Assembly (NCBI GenBank): GCA_009360345.1
Contig: SPDP01000001.1
Location: forward strand, 992,001-1,056,000
Reading direction: 5' to 3'
Length of the DNA: 64,000 bases
Source of the DNA: Alcaligenaceae bacterium SAGV5
GTDB lineage: Bacteria > Pseudomonadota > Gammaproteobacteria > Burkholderiales > Burkholderiaceae_B
Positions 47,439 through 55,535 of this stretch are shown in pieces (positions within the stretch are counted from its first letter, which is position 1; each line of letters begins with the position of its first letter). The position numbers and the translations under genes are program-made. Below the pieces are notes generated by a model. It was not told the origin of the DNA. It made no database searches and was given only the letters and a program-made list of their open reading frames with translations.

Positions 47439-48908
47439 TCAGAAACGCATGCTGATGTTTTTCACCTGCGTGAAGCTGAGAAGCTCTTCGAGGCTTTCCT
47501 CCCGCCCGATGCCGGACTGCTTGTAGCCACCAAAGGGAGCGCCGTTGTAGTGCGTGGCGGTGCCGTTGATCCAGACACTGCCCGTCTCGACGCACGTCGC
47601 GGCCCGGCAACCGGCAGCCAGATCGGAAGTCCATATCGAACTGGTCAGGCCGTATTCGACCTGGTTCACCTCGTCCAACATCGTGGATTCGTCATTCCAC
47701 CGGATGACTGACAAGACGGGACCGAACACCTCTTCGCGGGCGATGCGCATGGATTGCCGCACGTCCGCAAATACCGTGGGCTCCACGAACCAGCCATCGG
47801 CGAGCCCAGGATCGGACGGCCGCTTTCCACCGCATAGCAGCCGTGCGCCTTCCTCCTGGGCCAGCCGGATATAGGCCATGATTTTGTCGAACTGTTCGGC
47901 GGAGATGATGGCCCCCATGGTCGTCTCCATGTCCGTGGGGATGCCGGGCCGATAGTGGCGCACGCAAGCCACCACTCGTGCCAGCACCTCGTCGTGGATA
48001 TCGTCGTGCAGGAAGAGGCGGGACGTAGAACCGCAAGACTGTCCGCACCAGGTGAAATTCATGCCGTCCACGGCCGCCTGCGCGGCCCGGTCCAGGTCAG
48101 CGTCCGGATAGACGATGCAGGCATTCTTGCCGCCCAGTTCGAGCGTGACATGCTTGAGACGGTTCGCGCCGGCGCGCGCGATTGCGCGGCCGGTGGGTAC
48201 GCTGCCGATCAGCGAGATCCGTGGCACTTGCGGGTGCTCGACCAGTGCCTCGCTGCCCGCGCGGCCGGCCGTGATGACATTGATCACGCCCGGCGGGACA
48301 ATATCGCCGATCAGCTCCATCAGCCGGTACGACGACAACGGCGCCTGCGAGGGAGGCTTCATCAAGACCGTGTTGCCGACAGCGAGCGCCGCGCCGATCT
48401 TGCCCGCCGTGAACATCAGGGGATGGTTGTAAGCGACGATTCTCGCGACCACCCCATAGGGCTCCCGGATGGACATGTTCAGTTCGCCTGCGCCCACCGG
48501 CGTCGTCTCGCCCTTCACCTCGGTGACCAGGCCTGCGCAGAATTCCAGCACCTCCGCGGCCGTGGTGACATCGCGCAGCATCTCGCGCACGGGGTTGCCA
48601 CAGTTGATCGAATCAAGCAACGCCAGCTCTTCGGCATGTGCCCGCAGGATCCCGGCAACCTGCCGCAGCAATGCGCTCCGCTCGCCTGGCCGGGTGGCGC
48701 GCCACGCCAGGAATGCCCGATGCGCGGCGCGTACCGCCGCATCGACGTCCGCCGCGTTGGCCTCCGCGCACCGGCCGAGATTCTCGCCGGTGGCGGGATT
48801 GAAGGTGTCCAGATAGCCGCCCGCCGGCTGGTGCCAGCTACCGCCGTAATAGAGGTCTCGATTGCTGGGCAGCACGGTGCCCGCTGTCGATTTCGCGGTG
48901 GAATGCAT
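47439..48908 (-). CDS. Aldehyde dehydrogenase (NAD(P)+)
   Basis: 489 residues, the usual ALDH length. The general base Glu is in VTLELGGKNACIVYPDADLD (about 256) and the nucleophile Cys in WCGQSCGSTSRLFLHD (about 289). GAGGAGG precedes the ATG. It is the first gene of operon 3, 75 bases below an operator, and is followed by the TPP enzyme after 103 bases. Substrate specificity is not readable. Confidence 0.95.
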   Translation of the reverse strand: MHSTAKSTAGTVLPSNRDLYYGGSWHQPAGGYLDTFNPATGENLGRCAEANAADVDAAVRAAHRAFLAWRATRPGERSALLRQVAGILRAHAEELALLDSINCGNPVREMLRDVTTAAEVLEFCAGLVTEVKGETTPVGAGELNMSIREPYGVVARIVAYNHPLMFTAGKIGAALAVGNTVLMKPPSQAPLSSYRLMELIGDIVPPGVINVITAGRAGSEALVEHPQVPRISLIGSVPTGRAIARAGANRLKHVTLELGGKNACIVYPDADLDRAAQAAVDGMNFTWCGQSCGSTSRLFLHDDIHDEVLARVVACVRHYRPGIPTDMETTMGAIISAEQFDKIMAYIRLAQEEGARLLCGGKRPSDPGLADGWFVEPTVFADVRQSMRIAREEVFGPVLSVIRWNDESTMLDEVNQVEYGLTSSIWTSDLAAGCRAATCVETGSVWINGTATHYNGAPFGGYKQSGIGREESLEELLSFTQVKNISMRF

Positions 48909-48982
48909 CAGGGCCTCCTCGGAATGAGGGGCCAATCGTGCATGAGGCCGGCGCGCGCAACAATGCGTCTATTTTCGCCCCC

Positions 48983-49001
48983 TCATCGCCAACCGCGATG
49001 G
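48983..49001. promoter_or_regulatory. 19-bp island operator, operon 3
   Basis: TCATCGCCAACCGCGATGG matches the operon 1 site at 17 of 19 positions, with the same AAC centre and T-N11-A. It lies 75 bases upstream of the aldehyde dehydrogenase start. Confidence 0.72.
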
Positions 49002-49121
49002 CGCCGTGCGCGTTCCCGCGTCGCCTCGCCCTGTGCCGGCTGGCTCCCTTGATCGGGCGTGGCCATCTGCCGAAACTTGGCCGGGTTGGCATGCTGCGCT
49101 GCAGCGATCCGAGCCAGGTCC

Positions 49122-49169
49122 CGCCCCGGCAATACGAGGATCCCGCGACGGACAGGAAGGTCATCCCCG
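49122..49169 (+). repeat. 48-bp direct repeat, right copy
   Basis: The same sequence and orientation as 34347-34394 with one base difference (49134). It ends 20 bases before the stop codon of the SYLF lipoprotein gene and marks the right end of the catabolic island. The rest of the 281-base gap 48909-49189 holds only the operator. Confidence 0.9.
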
Positions 49170-49189
49170 TCCGCCGGCCAGGACAAACG

Positions 49190-49768
49190 CTACAGGTTCA
49201 GCTTGGAAATCTTGGTGCCTTCCACCGTCAGGCCAGCCATCAGGCCTGCGTTGGTCAGCGCGAAGGCCACGACCGGGGCCCGGGCGGTGTTGGTGTCGAC
49301 CGCGGCGTTGACGCCCGCCTTGACCACCGCCACCGATCCGTCCACGCCGGCGGTCCAGCCGTTGCTGGACTTGAAGCGGTCGAGCTCGGCCTGGTTCATG
49401 AACATGAATATCAGCGCCTTGGACTGCGCCCCGGCCTGGAAGCCGAATGACCCGCTGGCGGTGCTGTAGTAGCCGGTGGTGCGCCCGCTCTCGCGCAGGG
49501 CGCCTTCGCCGTACTCGCCGCCGATGATGAAACCGGCATTGATCACGCTCGGGAAAACCAGGATGCCGCGGGCCTTGTTGCCCAGTTCGCGGGAACCGTC
49601 GACGCTGGAATAGAGCCGGTTCAGCGTTTCGTTGACGCCGGAATCGATCCGGCTGCGCTTGGCGGCGGGCGAACTGTCGCCGCTCTTGTTGGGGTCGGTC
49701 GTGGTGCACCCCGCGGCGACCAGCAGGCCAGCGGTAGCGGTGGCGTAGAGGAACTGACGACGTTTCAT
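49190..49768 (-). CDS. YSC84/SYLF-domain lipoprotein
   Basis: 192 residues. A lipoprotein signal with lipobox LVAAGC (Cys21) is followed by the SYLF (YSC84) domain: ARGILVFPSVINAGFIIGGE, YGEGALRESGRTTGYYSTAS and GSFGFQAGAQSKALIFMFMN. SYLF domains bind phosphoinositides in eukaryotes; the bacterial role, probably envelope-related, is unclear. AAGGAGAGAG precedes the ATG. It is a conserved chromosomal gene just outside the island. Confidence 0.92.
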   Translation of the reverse strand: MKRRQFLYATATAGLLVAAGCTTTDPNKSGDSSPAAKRSRIDSGVNETLNRLYSSVDGSRELGNKARGILVFPSVINAGFIIGGEYGEGALRESGRTTGYYSTASGSFGFQAGAQSKALIFMFMNQAELDRFKSSNGWTAGVDGSVAVVKAGVNAAVDTNTARAPVVAFALTNAGLMAGLTVEGTKISKLNL

Positions 49769-50009
49769 GCTCTCTCTCCTTGAGTGAGCTTGCCGGCAAG
49801 CAGCTTCCGGGAGAAGGGGCGTGGCCCGCCGCGGCAAGCACAGCCATTCTGCCGGATATACGTCAAAACAGCGAATGTAAACGTAATCCGGCTGTTGCAT
49901 CCAGCCGTCGGCCCGGAGTGCTTCCCTGGAAAGGACGCGAAACCGCCAAGTGTGCGAAGATCGGGACATCGCGGCCAAACAGGACGTCCGCCCCCAGCGA
50001 ACCTGCCCC

Positions 50010-50828
50010 ATGTCCGGATTCGACGTTCAAGACCTGGAGTTCCCCGCCCTCGACGGCCAGGCGCTGCCGGGACGCCTGTACCGTCCCCGCTGCAACGCCC
50101 CCGTTCCCCTGCTGGTCGACGTGCACGGCGGCGCCTGGATCCGCGGCAACCGCCTGAACAACGCTTCCATGCACGAAGCCCTGGCCGACGAGGGCATCGC
50201 CACCTTCGCGCTGGATTTCCGCATGCCGTCCCAGGCCGCGGCCGGGGTCACGTTCGCCGATGTCCAGGCGGGCCTGGACTGGGCCCGCGGACACGCGGAC
50301 GCGCTGGGCAGCCGCCCGGAATGGGTCGGCGGCCTGGGCACATCCAGCGGCGGCCATCTGCTGATGCTGAACGCGCTCCTGGGGCATGCCCCAGGCGTGG
50401 CACGGCCGGATTCTTCCGTACCGCTGCCCGGCTATGCGATAGTCTGCTGGCCGATCCTGGATCCGCTGGAACACTACCGGATGGCCCGCGAACGCCAACT
50501 GGCCCCGTTGCTGGATGCGCATCATGCCTTCTGGCCGGACGAGGCCGCCATGGAACGGGACAACCCCCAGCGCATCATCGAGCGCGGCGACGCCCGCCAC
50601 CTGCCGCCCGTGCTGCTGATACAAGGCACCGCCGACGCCACGGTCGACCCGCTCCGCGCCGACGCCTTCGGCGAGCAATATCGGCGGGCGGGCGGCGCGA
50701 TCGATGTCCTGAAGTACGACGACGAGCCCCACATGTTCATCACCGTCGAACCGGATTCCCCCGCTTCCCTGCACGCCATGGACCGCATCCGGCAGTTCGC
50801 GCGCAACCAGTGCCGCGCGGCGGGCTGA
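50010..50828 (+). CDS. Alpha/beta hydrolase (esterase/lipase-like)
   Basis: 272 residues of the HSL/BD-FAE type: oxyanion motif HGGAW at 39-43, nucleophile elbow GTSSGG (Ser about 113), Asp in IQGTADATVDPLRAD and His in DDEPHMF. It probably hydrolyses small carboxyl esters. The ATG at 50010 lacks a clear ribosome site; an in-frame GTG at 49950 is an alternative. It lacks a signal peptide and does not look like the N-formylmaleamate deformylase missing from the island. Confidence 0.88.
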   Translation: MSGFDVQDLEFPALDGQALPGRLYRPRCNAPVPLLVDVHGGAWIRGNRLNNASMHEALADEGIATFALDFRMPSQAAAGVTFADVQAGLDWARGHADALGSRPEWVGGLGTSSGGHLLMLNALLGHAPGVARPDSSVPLPGYAIVCWPILDPLEHYRMARERQLAPLLDAHHAFWPDEAAMERDNPQRIIERGDARHLPPVLLIQGTADATVDPLRADAFGEQYRRAGGAIDVLKYDDEPHMFITVEPDSPASLHAMDRIRQFARNQCRAAG

Positions 50829-50970
50829 ACGCCCGGGCGGAAATGCAAACCATCCTCAAAACGTACAAAATGTTGCGATCTCCGGTCATACTGAAGAGCT
50901 AACATCAGCCAGGCTAAAGCGTCGTGAATACATAACGGCGCCCCTGCCCAGTCCACTCCAGGAGGTCAAC

Positions 50971-51615
50971 ATGAAAACCAACACCCTCTCCAAAATTGCC
51001 CTGGTCGCGGCGCTTGGCGTCTTCGTCGCCGGCTGCGCCAACCAGCAGCAGACCAACACGGCCATCGGCGCCGGCGGCGGAGCCGCCCTGGGCGCCGGGC
51101 TGGGGGCGCTGCTGGGCAACTCCACGGGCGCGGCCATCGGCGCCGGCCTGGGCGCCGTGGCGGGCGGACTGGTCGGCTACAACTGGAAGACCGTCAAGCA
51201 GGACGTCGAGAAGTCCGGCTCCAAGGACCTGGGCATCGACATGACCGAACAGAACGACGGTTCGCTCAAGGTCAACGTGCCCAGCAGCGTCTCGTTCGAC
51301 ACCGGCAGCTACGCGCTCAAGCCCGCCCTGCTGCCCGTGCTGGACAGCGTCGCCAAGACCCTGAACGAGCACCCCGAGCTGCGCGCCAAGGCCGTCGGGC
51401 ATACCGACAACACCGGCCAGATGTCGCTCAACCAGACCCTGTCGCAGAACCGCGCGCAGGCGGTGGCGAACTATCTGACGAACAAGGGCGTCTCGCCCGC
51501 CCGGCTGACCACCGAAGGCCGCGGCCCCAACGATCCCATCGCCAGCAACGACACGGTGGAAGGCCGCGCCGCCAACCGCCGCACCGAAATCTACCTGTAC
51601 GCCACCAAGAACTGA
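50971..51615 (+). CDS. OmpA-family outer-membrane lipoprotein with glycine zipper
   Basis: 214 residues: lipobox FVAGC (Cys22), a glycine-zipper segment (GAGGGAALGAGLGALLGN to about 75) and a C-terminal OmpA domain with peptidoglycan-binding residues (AVGHTDNTGQMSLNQTLSQN, PIASNDTVEGRAANRRTEI). It anchors the outer membrane to peptidoglycan. CAGGAGG gives a strong ribosome site. The 142-base gap upstream holds no clear motif. Confidence 0.95.
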   Translation: MKTNTLSKIALVAALGVFVAGCANQQQTNTAIGAGGGAALGAGLGALLGNSTGAAIGAGLGAVAGGLVGYNWKTVKQDVEKSGSKDLGIDMTEQNDGSLKVNVPSSVSFDTGSYALKPALLPVLDSVAKTLNEHPELRAKAVGHTDNTGQMSLNQTLSQNRAQAVANYLTNKGVSPARLTTEGRGPNDPIASNDTVEGRAANRRTEIYLYATKN

Positions 51616-51625
51616 CCGGCGGTTC

Positions 51626-51647
51626 CGCCGCCCCGCACGGGGCGGCG
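51626..51647 (+). terminator. Hairpin after the OmpA-like gene
   Basis: CGCCGCCCC pairs with GGGGCGGCG across GCAC; only TT follows, so it is a weak intrinsic terminator or an mRNA 3' stabiliser. Confidence 0.5.
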
Positions 51648-51732
51648 TTCCTGGACCCACGCGGGACGGCGTTCTTGGGTAAAGTAACGGCTTGCGCCCG
51701 GCCGCAGCCGGGCTCCAGGAACATCCACCGCC

Positions 51733-52296
51733 ATGTCCAGCCCGTCCGCGCTCCGCTCCCCTTCGCCCACGCTCGCCGTCCGCGACGCCCGCGACACCGA
51801 TCTGGCCGCCATCCAGGCCATCTACGCCTTCCATGTCCTGAACGGCATCGCCAGCTTCGAGGAAGTACCGCCCACGGTGGAAGACATGCGCGCCCGGCGC
51901 GCAGCCGTGCTCGAACAAGGGCTGCCCTATCTGGTGGCGGAAGAAGACGGCACGGTCGTCGGCTACAGCTATGCCGGCAGCTACCGCGCTCGCCCGGCCT
52001 ATCGCCACACCATAGAAAACTCCGTCTACGTCGCCGACGGCACCGGCGGACGCGGCATCGGGATCGCGCTGATGCAGGCGCTGATCGCGCGCTGCCAGAA
52101 CGGGCCGTGGCGCCAGATGGTGGCCGTCATCGGCGACAGCGGCAACGCCGCCTCCATCGCCCTGCACAGGAAGGTCGGGTTCGAGCACGCCGGCGTACTG
52201 CGCAGCGTCGGTTTCAAGCACGGCCGCTGGGTCGATACCGTCATGATGCAGTTGCCGCTGGGCCAGGGCGACCGCAGCCTTCCCCGCAACCCATGA
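51733..52296 (+). CDS. GNAT N-acetyltransferase (phosphinothricin-acetyltransferase-like)
   Basis: 187 residues: VRDARDTDLAAIQAIYAFHV, ASFEEVPPT and the acetyl-CoA P-loop in GTGGRGIGIALMQALI, then NAASIALHRKVGFEHAGVLR. The Pat-like group acetylates amines such as phosphinothricin or methionine sulfone; the natural substrate is unknown. No strong ribosome site precedes the ATG. The LysR gene starts 13 bases after its stop and may be cotranscribed. Confidence 0.88.
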   Translation: MSSPSALRSPSPTLAVRDARDTDLAAIQAIYAFHVLNGIASFEEVPPTVEDMRARRAAVLEQGLPYLVAEEDGTVVGYSYAGSYRARPAYRHTIENSVYVADGTGGRGIGIALMQALIARCQNGPWRQMVAVIGDSGNAASIALHRKVGFEHAGVLRSVGFKHGRWVDTVMMQLPLGQGDRSLPRNP

Positions 52297-52309
52297 CGCC
52301 GTTGGAGCG

Positions 52310-53305
52310 ATGCGCCCGGGCATCCCCGGTTTTCCGCGAGACGCAGCCGTGAGCACCGACGGCAGGCGGAACCGGACCGACCAGTTGCGCATCAAGCACC
52401 TGCGTCTGCTGGAGCTGGTGGCCGAACACCATTCTCTGGCCGCGGTGGCGCAGGCCATGCACCTGAGCCAACCCACGGTGACGAGCATGGTGCAAACGCT
52501 GGAAGAAGTCTTCGGCACCACCCTGATCGAGCGCAGCGCGCGGGGAGGCAGCCTGACCGACGCCGGCAATCTCGCGCTGCGGCAATTGCGCATCGCCCTG
52601 GCCTCGTTCGACACGGCGCTGGAAAGCGTGGTCCGTGGCAGCACGCCGCTGGTACGCGTCGGCGTCCTGCCGCTGCTCGATGCCTGGCTGCTGCCACAGG
52701 CCATGGCCAGGATGGAATCCACCGGCACGCTGCCCCGCATCGCCATTACGCACGGCGGCATCAACGTGCTGTACGGCGGCCTGGACCGAAGCGAAATCGA
52801 TTGCGCGATCTGCCACCTGGACGAGTTGCCCGTGCAGGGCGGCCACCTGACCGACCTGCACATCGAACCCTTGCATGAGGAAAGCCGGCTGTTCGCCTGC
52901 GCGACGAACCACCCGCTCGCACGGCATGCCTCGCTTCGGCTGACCGATCTCGCGAACGAGGAATGGATCGTCCCGCCCAAGGCATCCCAGGCCCGCCGGG
53001 TGCTGGAGCGCGTGTTCCTGGGGGCCGGCCTGGTGCCGCCGCAGCCGCGTATCGAGTCCTTTCCCTATCACACGAACCTGGAGGTGGCCGCGGCCACCCG
53101 CATGCTGACCTTCGCGCCGTCCTCGCCCGTGCGCCACTATGCCGGGATGGGCCGGGTACACATCCTGCCCATCGCCGACGATATCCCGGTCAGCCGGTTG
53201 GCATTCCTGGCGCGCCAGCCCGTGATGCAGTTGCCCGGGGTCGAGCCGCTGCGGCAGGCCGTCGTCTGGGCGGCCCGGCAGATGGCCGCCACGCAGGCAG
53301 CCTGA
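52310..53305 (+). CDS. LysR-family transcriptional regulator
   Basis: 331 residues; the first 13 may not be translated because a GTG at 52349 gives the more usual N-terminus. HTH: HLRLLELVAEHHSLAAVAQA, HLSQPTVTSMVQTLEEVFGT. The effector domain starts at VRVGVLPLLDAWLL. It ends 6 bases from the convergent CoA-transferase gene and probably regulates that CoA-transferase/Bug unit; no operator was identified. Confidence 0.92.
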   Translation: MRPGIPGFPRDAAVSTDGRRNRTDQLRIKHLRLLELVAEHHSLAAVAQAMHLSQPTVTSMVQTLEEVFGTTLIERSARGGSLTDAGNLALRQLRIALASFDTALESVVRGSTPLVRVGVLPLLDAWLLPQAMARMESTGTLPRIAITHGGINVLYGGLDRSEIDCAICHLDELPVQGGHLTDLHIEPLHEESRLFACATNHPLARHASLRLTDLANEEWIVPPKASQARRVLERVFLGAGLVPPQPRIESFPYHTNLEVAAATRMLTFAPSSPVRHYAGMGRVHILPIADDIPVSRLAFLARQPVMQLPGVEPLRQAVVWAARQMAATQAA

Positions 53306-53311
53306 ACGGAT

Positions 53312-54403
53312 TCAGGCCCAGGCGCGGAACCCCAGTCCCGGCACCGTCGCGCTGTCCTCGCCATCCCGGAGCACCACCGGCTCCAGCGCGCCACTGGCGA
53401 CGGCGTCGGCGGCGAACTCCGCCACCGACCGGACCTTGGAAGCCGGCACGCCGGCCTGGGCCAGCCGCTGTTCGAGCGGCGCAGCCTCCCACGCTTCTAT
53501 CCGCTCCCGCAGGCGCGACTTGAGCACCGTGGGGTCCTTCGCCCTGAGGAAGGACACCTGTTCGCCCGGTTCGGCCGACACATCGAACAAGGCCGGATCG
53601 GTGGCCAGTTCGCCCAGGTCCAGCACCTCCAGCAGGCGGGAGAACTGCGCGGGCGTATTGGCCCCCAGCGCGATCCAGCCGTCGCGGGTCCGGAAAAAAT
53701 CGGCGGCGGGACTGCCCGAATAGCCCTGGTTGCCGACGCGGCGCGGCGACACGCCCTTGGTCAGGGCCTCGACGGCGTAGCTGTACATCAGTTGCATCGA
53801 CGCCGCGGCCATGGACACATCGAGCAGGATGCTGCGGCCGTCGCGGTTGCGCTGGTGCAACGCGCTCACGATGGCCAGCGCGCCCAGCATGCCCGTGGCG
53901 GCGTCCACGACCGGGAAACCGGTCTTGATGGGGTCGTCGCCTTCGACGCCGCCCATCATCGCCATCCCCGTCATTGCCTGCACCACGTGGTCGTACGCCG
54001 GCCGGTCGGCCCAGGGTCCGGTCCGGCCGAAGCCGGAGATCGAGCAATAGACGATGCGCGGATTGACCTCGCGGATGGCGTCATAGCCCAGCCCGTGCCG
54101 CTCCAGCGATCCGGGTCGGAAGTTGTCGACGAACACGTCGGCCTCGCGCGCCATCTCCAGGATCTCCGCGCGCCCGGTCTCGGTGCGCAAGTCCAGCGCC
54201 ACGCAGCGCTTGCCGCCATTGAGCGACAGGAAGGCCGACGGCCCCCGCTCGGACCGGCGCAGCACGTCGCCGCCGGCGGGTTTCTCGATCTTCACGACAT
54301 CCGCGCCCATCTGCGCAAGATAGAACGTCGCCAGGGGACCGGCGATGACGTGCGAAAAATCCAGCACGCGTACGCCCGCCAGCGGTAGGAAAGTCTGATT
54401 CAT
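53312..54403 (-). CDS. Family III CoA-transferase (CaiB/BaiF)
   Basis: 363 residues: VLDFSHVIAGPLATFYLAQM, ADVVKIEKPAGGDVLRRSE, DNFRPGSLERHGLGYD and the nucleophile Asp in FPVVDAATGMLGALAIV. It is shorter than the island paralog at 37276 and clearly a different subgroup. It follows the Bug gene by 24 bases; together they look like uptake plus CoA activation of one carboxylic acid, a pairing frequent in Bordetella-type genomes. Confidence 0.92.
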   Translation of the reverse strand: MNQTFLPLAGVRVLDFSHVIAGPLATFYLAQMGADVVKIEKPAGGDVLRRSERGPSAFLSLNGGKRCVALDLRTETGRAEILEMAREADVFVDNFRPGSLERHGLGYDAIREVNPRIVYCSISGFGRTGPWADRPAYDHVVQAMTGMAMMGGVEGDDPIKTGFPVVDAATGMLGALAIVSALHQRNRDGRSILLDVSMAAASMQLMYSYAVEALTKGVSPRRVGNQGYSGSPAADFFRTRDGWIALGANTPAQFSRLLEVLDLGELATDPALFDVSAEPGEQVSFLRAKDPTVLKSRLRERIEAWEAAPLEQRLAQAGVPASKVRSVAEFAADAVASGALEPVVLRDGEDSATVPGLGFRAWA

Positions 54404-54427
54404 GGTTTGGCCGTGCGGCGATGCCGC

Positions 54428-55405
54428 CTAGAATTGAACGATCTTGGAAGCGCGCACGATGCGCGAGAACTTGGCGGTTTCCTTCGCGAGGAAATCGGCG
54501 AAATCGTCCGCCGTGGGCGACAGCTCCACCGGCGATCCGTTCTTGTCGAAGAACGCGTTCAGTTCGCCGCGCTTGAACGTCTCGTGGATGGCACGGTTCA
54601 ACTTGGCCACGATGTCCGTGGGCATGCCCGCCGGCCCCCAGACACCGTTCCACGATTCGATCACCGCATCGTCGCTGCCCAGCGCCTCCTTCAGCGTGGG
54701 CACGCCGGCAAGAATAGGCAGGCGCTTGGCCGAGGTCACCCCCAGCACGCGCACGGCGCCCGACTCGACCTGCGGCAGCGCCGCCGTCACGACAGGAAAA
54801 CAGAACTGCGTCTGCCCGCCCAGCAACGACGGCACGAGGTCCACCGATCCGCGATAAGGCACATGGACCACGTCGATGCCGGTGGTCGTGGCCAGCGCCG
54901 CGCCCGCCAGATGCGAGCCCGTGCCCACGCCGCCCGAGGCGAAGTTCAGCTTCCCGGGCGCCTGCCGGGCCGCGGCCACGATGTCCTGGATGGACCGGTA
55001 CGGCGCGGTCCCCGCAACGGCCAGTACGAACGGATTCATGTTGATCAGCGACACGGGCGCCAGATTCTTCAGCACGTCCACGCCGACCGAAGGGTTGATC
55101 AGCCTGTTCGTGATCATGGGCGACCCGCCGAACAGCAGTGTGTAGCCATCCGCCCTGGCCTGCGAGACCGACACCGCGCCCAGCGTGCCGCCCGCGCCCA
55201 CCTTGTTCTCCACGAATACGCTCTGCCCCATCTGGCTGCCCAGTGCCTCGGCGAACTTCCTGGCCAGCAGATCGACGCCGCCCCCGGCGGCATAAGGCAC
55301 GATCAGCCGGATCGGGCGGTCGGGATAGGTATCGGCCGGTGCGGCCTGGCTTGCTGCCGGAGCGAGGCAGCAGGTCAGCACCGCGGCAAGAATGCGTGCG
55401 CGCAT
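54428..55405 (-). CDS. Bug-family (TTT) periplasmic solute-binding protein
   Basis: 325 residues with a leader ending SQAAP (about 23), then IRLIVPYAAGGGVDLLARKF, FVENKVGAGGT, ARADGYTLLF and HVPYRGSVDLVPSLLGGQ. ACAGGAG precedes the ATG. It is the first gene of a two-gene unit with the CoA-transferase; no membrane partner is nearby. Confidence 0.93.
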   Translation of the reverse strand: MRARILAAVLTCCLAPAASQAAPADTYPDRPIRLIVPYAAGGGVDLLARKFAEALGSQMGQSVFVENKVGAGGTLGAVSVSQARADGYTLLFGGSPMITNRLINPSVGVDVLKNLAPVSLINMNPFVLAVAGTAPYRSIQDIVAAARQAPGKLNFASGGVGTGSHLAGAALATTTGIDVVHVPYRGSVDLVPSLLGGQTQFCFPVVTAALPQVESGAVRVLGVTSAKRLPILAGVPTLKEALGSDDAVIESWNGVWGPAGMPTDIVAKLNRAIHETFKRGELNAFFDKNGSPVELSPTADDFADFLAKETAKFSRIVRASKIVQF

Positions 55406-55535
55406 GGCGGGTCTCCTGTTATGGGTATGGGCATGAATGCCGGATGACCGCGATTGTGGCCGCGCCAGCCCCCCGCAACAATTCGAAAATCGGGAACCCG
55501 CCTTCGGCTTTTTCTATGGCCGCGGCGAACGGCGC

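Noticed and set aside
49950-50010. Upstream GTG start for the alpha/beta hydrolase
   Set aside because: The extra 20 residues (CEDRDIAAKQDVRPQ) do not look like the family and have no ribosome site; kept only as an alternative.
50010-50828. Alpha/beta hydrolase as the missing N-formylmaleamate deformylase of the island
   Set aside because: It lies outside the repeat-bounded island, has no 19-bp operator, and its HGGAW/GTSSGG layout fits carboxylesterases rather than NicD.
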